From assembly GCA_019931105.1 (NCBI GenBank), contig JAIOUW010000001.1:1736001-1800000 (forward strand): 64,000 bases of DNA, written 5' to 3'. A model generated the notes under the pieces. That model was not told the origin of the DNA. It saw only the letters and a program-made list of their open reading frames with translations, and made no database searches. The position numbers and the translations under genes were made by a program. Position 1 is the stretch's first letter. Each line of letters starts with the position of its first letter. Positions 61,398-64,000 of this stretch are shown here, one piece after another. This DNA is from Flavobacteriaceae bacterium NBU2977. GTDB lineage: Bacteria; Bacteroidota; Bacteroidia; Flavobacteriales; Flavobacteriaceae.

Positions 61398-63830
61398 ATG
61401 TTTAAAAACTATATTAAAATCGCTTGGCGAAGTCTCAAAAAACAGCCTTTTTTTACCTCCCTAAATATCTTCGGCCTAGCCATTGGTATTGCCGGGGGTT
61501 TGCTTATTTCATTGTATATCTATGATGAGCTGAGTTATGACACCATGTTCGCCGATGCAGATAGAATATATAGAGTGAACGCCGATATCAAGTTCGGAGG
61601 TCCGGCCCGTGATTTTGCGGTTCAGTCCGCACCGATGGCCGCTACCTTAAAAAATGACTACCCCGAGGTAGAATTGGCGACCCGTTTCAGAACGACGGGC
61701 AGCATGTTGATCAAAGAAAGTGGTACCGAGACCAATGTAAAAGAAGAACAGACAACTTATGTAGATGCGACGTTTTTTGAAATGTTCGGAGTTTCCCTTT
61801 TAATAGGTGATACGGCGACGGCACTCAAAGAACCCAATACGCTGATCCTTACCAAGACCGCTGCCGAAAAACATTTTAACGTGAACGAGGCATTGGGCCA
61901 GCACTTGGTGTTGAATAATGGTGATACTTATACGGTTACCGGGGTAATCGAAGATTTGCCTCGAAACTCTTTTCTTAGGGATCATAGTGTCTTTATGGCG
62001 ATGGAAGGTTATGAAGATTCGCGTAATACCGAATGGGGCAGCCATAATTACCAAACCTATGTCAAGCTGATACCCGGTGCCGATGCCAAAGGTTTTGAAA
62101 CTTCCCTCAAAAACATATTGAAGGATTATGTAATGCCTTGGGCGCAGCAAATCTATCCTGGCGTTTCCCTTGAACAATTTGAGCAATCGGGCAATTATAT
62201 CAGATATAGTATTATTGGTTTGACCGACATTCATTTGCATTCCGACCGTGTAGCTGAGATCAGCCCCAACAATAGAATCGAGAACATTTACATTTTATCG
62301 TTCATTGCCGTATTTCTCATCGTTTTGGCTAGTGTGAACTTTATGAACTTATCGACCGCGCATTCATTAAAACGGGCCAAAGAGGTCGGTATTCGTAAGA
62401 CCTTAGGCTCTGGGAGAGCCGCCCTTGTTCGTCAATTTTTGATCGAATCGACGTTGATTGTACTTTTCTCGCTAATAATGGCACTGATACTCTCGGCTTT
62501 GGCTTTGCCCCTCTTTAACTCCCTGTCCGGTAAGGAAATTTCACTTCCTTTGTTAAATCCTGTTTTTTGGTTGGTTCTATTGGCTGCCACCGCGATATTG
62601 GCCCTTTTGTCAGGCAGTTACCCATCTTTGTTTATGTCGCGTTTCATTCCCGTGAAAGTACTCAAGGGAAGTGGCGAGAACAGTTTGGGGGGCAGTAAGA
62701 TCCGCAATGCTCTGGTCATTTTTCAATTTGCCATATCCGTTTTTCTTATAGTGGCGACCCTTGTGGTCTACCAGCAATTGCGGTTCATACAGAACAAGGA
62801 ACTTGGTTTTAATAAAGATCAAGTTTTGGTGGTGAACGATGTATTTGCGATCGGGCAACGCGCAAACTCCCTAAAGGATCAGGTCCAAGGTTTAGGATTT
62901 GTCGAAAGTGCCACGTTGAGCAGCTACCTTCCGACCCCATCGAGTCGAAGCGACAGCTCCTTTTTTAAGGAAGGATCCACCGAGCAGGAAAATGCCATTA
63001 ATATGCAGGCTTGGGGCGTTGACCATGAGTATATGTCCACATTGGGACTCAAGATTGTCGCAGGTCGTAATTTTGACCGTCAGTTCGGCACGGACTCCTT
63101 GGGTATAATCGTCAATGAATCGGCTTTGAACATTTTGGGGTTGCAACCTGAGGAGGCCTTGGGATTAAGGCTTTCGCGAGACCTTGGTCAAGAGAATCCT
63201 GAGTTTTATAAAGTCATAGGTGTGGTCGAAAATTTTCACTTCGATTCGATGCGTAGTGATATTGGTGCACTCAGCCTTACTTTGGCCGACAATGGTGGAA
63301 GCATGGCCGTCAAGCTTAAGGCCGGCGATTTTTCGAATGTCGTGGCTCAGGTCGAAGCCGTCTGGAATAAAGTGGCCCCGGACCAACCTTTCAACTATTA
63401 TTTTATGGATGAATCGTTCAATACCACCTACGAAGCCGAACAACGTTTAGGTCGAATCTTTATGATTTTTTCCATACTCTCGATCATCATTGCCTGTCTC
63501 GGTCTTTTCGGGTTGGCCGCCTTCAACGCCGAAAAACGTACCAAGGAAATCGGGGTACGCAAGGTGCTTGGCGCCAGTGTCGGGCAGGTCGCCTACCAGC
63601 TTACCGTCGACTTTTTAAAACTAGTTGGTATCGGAATACTTATTTCACTGCCGATTGGGTGGTTTGCCATGAACAAATGGCTCGAAGACTTTTCGTACCG
63701 TATTGAAATAGGTGCATGGGTATTTGTTTTGGCCGCTTTATTGGCCATCGCAGTTTCCATAATAACGGTAAGCTATCAGAGCATAAAGGCAGCGATCGTA
63801 AACCCTGTAAAAAGTTTACGTACCGAGTGA
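61398..63830 (+). CDS. FtsX/MacB-like ABC permease
   Basis: The 810-residue permease is of the duplicated Bacteroidota type: an N-terminal helix (FFTSLNIFGLAIGIAGGLLIS), a MacB periplasmic core domain, an FtsX domain of three helices (ENIYILSFIAVFLIVLASVNFMN region with RAKEVGIRKTLGSGR), a second periplasmic domain and a second FtsX domain (RTKEIGVRKVLGASVGQVAY). It couples ATP use to periplasmic movements that drive export or signalling through the adaptor and TolC. Confidence 0.94.
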   Translation: MFKNYIKIAWRSLKKQPFFTSLNIFGLAIGIAGGLLISLYIYDELSYDTMFADADRIYRVNADIKFGGPARDFAVQSAPMAATLKNDYPEVELATRFRTTGSMLIKESGTETNVKEEQTTYVDATFFEMFGVSLLIGDTATALKEPNTLILTKTAAEKHFNVNEALGQHLVLNNGDTYTVTGVIEDLPRNSFLRDHSVFMAMEGYEDSRNTEWGSHNYQTYVKLIPGADAKGFETSLKNILKDYVMPWAQQIYPGVSLEQFEQSGNYIRYSIIGLTDIHLHSDRVAEISPNNRIENIYILSFIAVFLIVLASVNFMNLSTAHSLKRAKEVGIRKTLGSGRAALVRQFLIESTLIVLFSLIMALILSALALPLFNSLSGKEISLPLLNPVFWLVLLAATAILALLSGSYPSLFMSRFIPVKVLKGSGENSLGGSKIRNALVIFQFAISVFLIVATLVVYQQLRFIQNKELGFNKDQVLVVNDVFAIGQRANSLKDQVQGLGFVESATLSSYLPTPSSRSDSSFFKEGSTEQENAINMQAWGVDHEYMSTLGLKIVAGRNFDRQFGTDSLGIIVNESALNILGLQPEEALGLRLSRDLGQENPEFYKVIGVVENFHFDSMRSDIGALSLTLADNGGSMAVKLKAGDFSNVVAQVEAVWNKVAPDQPFNYYFMDESFNTTYEAEQRLGRIFMIFSILSIIIACLGLFGLAAFNAEKRTKEIGVRKVLGASVGQVAYQLTVDFLKLVGIGILISLPIGWFAMNKWLEDFSYRIEIGAWVFVLAALLAIAVSIITVSYQSIKAAIVNPVKSLRTE

Positions 63831-63898
63831 AACACTTTCTAAATTAATGAGTCTTTTTATATAACGAACCTAATACATCAATCATAAATCGAACGGTC

Positions 63899-64000
63899 AT
63901 GTTTAAGAACTATTTGAAAATCGCTTGGCGAAACCTAATAAAGAGTAAGGGCTATTCGGCCATCAATATTGGCGGGCTGGCCCTTGGTATGGCCGTGACC
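63899..64000 (+). CDS. Second FtsX/MacB-like ABC permease (partial)
   Basis: The gene runs past the window end; 34 codons are seen. MFKNYLKIAWRNLIKSKGY and AINIGGLALGMAV closely match the start of the preceding permease, and the 5' leader (ATCAATCAT) is shared too, so it is a tandem paralogue in the same operon. Confidence 0.85.
   Translation, partial: MFKNYLKIAWRNLIKSKGYSAINIGGLALGMAVT

Noticed and set aside
1-64000. tRNA, rRNA, CRISPR array, integrase or prophage
   Set aside because: No cloverleaf-like sequence, spaced direct repeats, integrase or phage genes were recognised by eye.

Overview
The window looks like a chromosomal stretch from a marine-type Flavobacteriaceae (Bacteroidota). 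The evidence is a moderate GC content, many TAnnTTTG -7 promoter elements, T9SS type A sorting domains, a TonB-dependent receptor, clade-typical DUF families (DUF3098, DUF3127, DUF4271, DUF4296) and a zeaxanthin-type carotenoid cluster. Most of it is ordinary core genome. No tRNA, rRNA, CRISPR array or prophage was seen.

Layout. 1-2.6 kb: the 3' end of a sigma-54 type regulator facing a hybrid histidine kinase. 2.7-5.7 kb: a TPP riboswitch controlling a TonB-dependent receptor (probable thiamin uptake), then a lipoprotein with a degenerate Rieske motif. 5.8-12.7 kb: housekeeping genes (greA, HIT protein, orphan kinase, flavin reductase, methyltransferase, DUF3127, short-chain fatty acid transporter, aat). 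12.7-19 kb: a CarH-like B12/MerR regulator divergent from a three-FAS1 lipoprotein and crtI-crtB-crtZ-crtY, with shared TTGTCTA motifs in the divergent promoter region. 19-21.5 kb: DNA repair genes (AlkD-like, Tag) and a small secreted-protein gene broken by an in-frame amber codon. 21.6-26.9 kb: a TetR-ABC-HlyD-TolC operon whose ABC ATPase lacks the normal signature and Walker B residues. 27-31.2 kb: thioredoxin-like protein, TonB-like protein, truB, uppP, DUF3098, ftsX. 31.3-34.8 kb: leuS. 34.9-50 kb: SemiSWEET, YugP-type protease, Lrp regulator with saccharopine dehydrogenase, pckA, hemD, glycosyltransferases, dihydroorotase, tyrS, an ankyrin protein and a LuxE-like ligase. 50-54.8 kb: two tiny T9SS-tail proteins, a PhoB/PhoR-like pair, trmB, a LysE exporter and an alkyltransferase-like protein. 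54.8-64 kb: an NtrB/NtrC-like pair divergent from a TolC-HlyD-MacB-type export operon that runs out of the window.

The most unusual object is leuS. Its frame stays open through a 428-bp insertion made of a complete DUF559 (PD-(D/E)XK nuclease-like) domain bracketed by inverted GC-rich palindromes. Two further solo copies of the same palindrome sit in frame further downstream in the gene, and I saw no other copies in the window. This looks like an autonomous element plus non-autonomous derivatives that insert in frame into surface loops of an essential aminoacyl-tRNA synthetase.

Functional links that can be read from the sequence are: light/B12 control of carotenoid synthesis through the CarH-like protein; thiamin control of a receptor; TetR operators overlapping the promoter of the efflux operon; and a sigma-54 activator with candidate upstream sites facing the second export operon.
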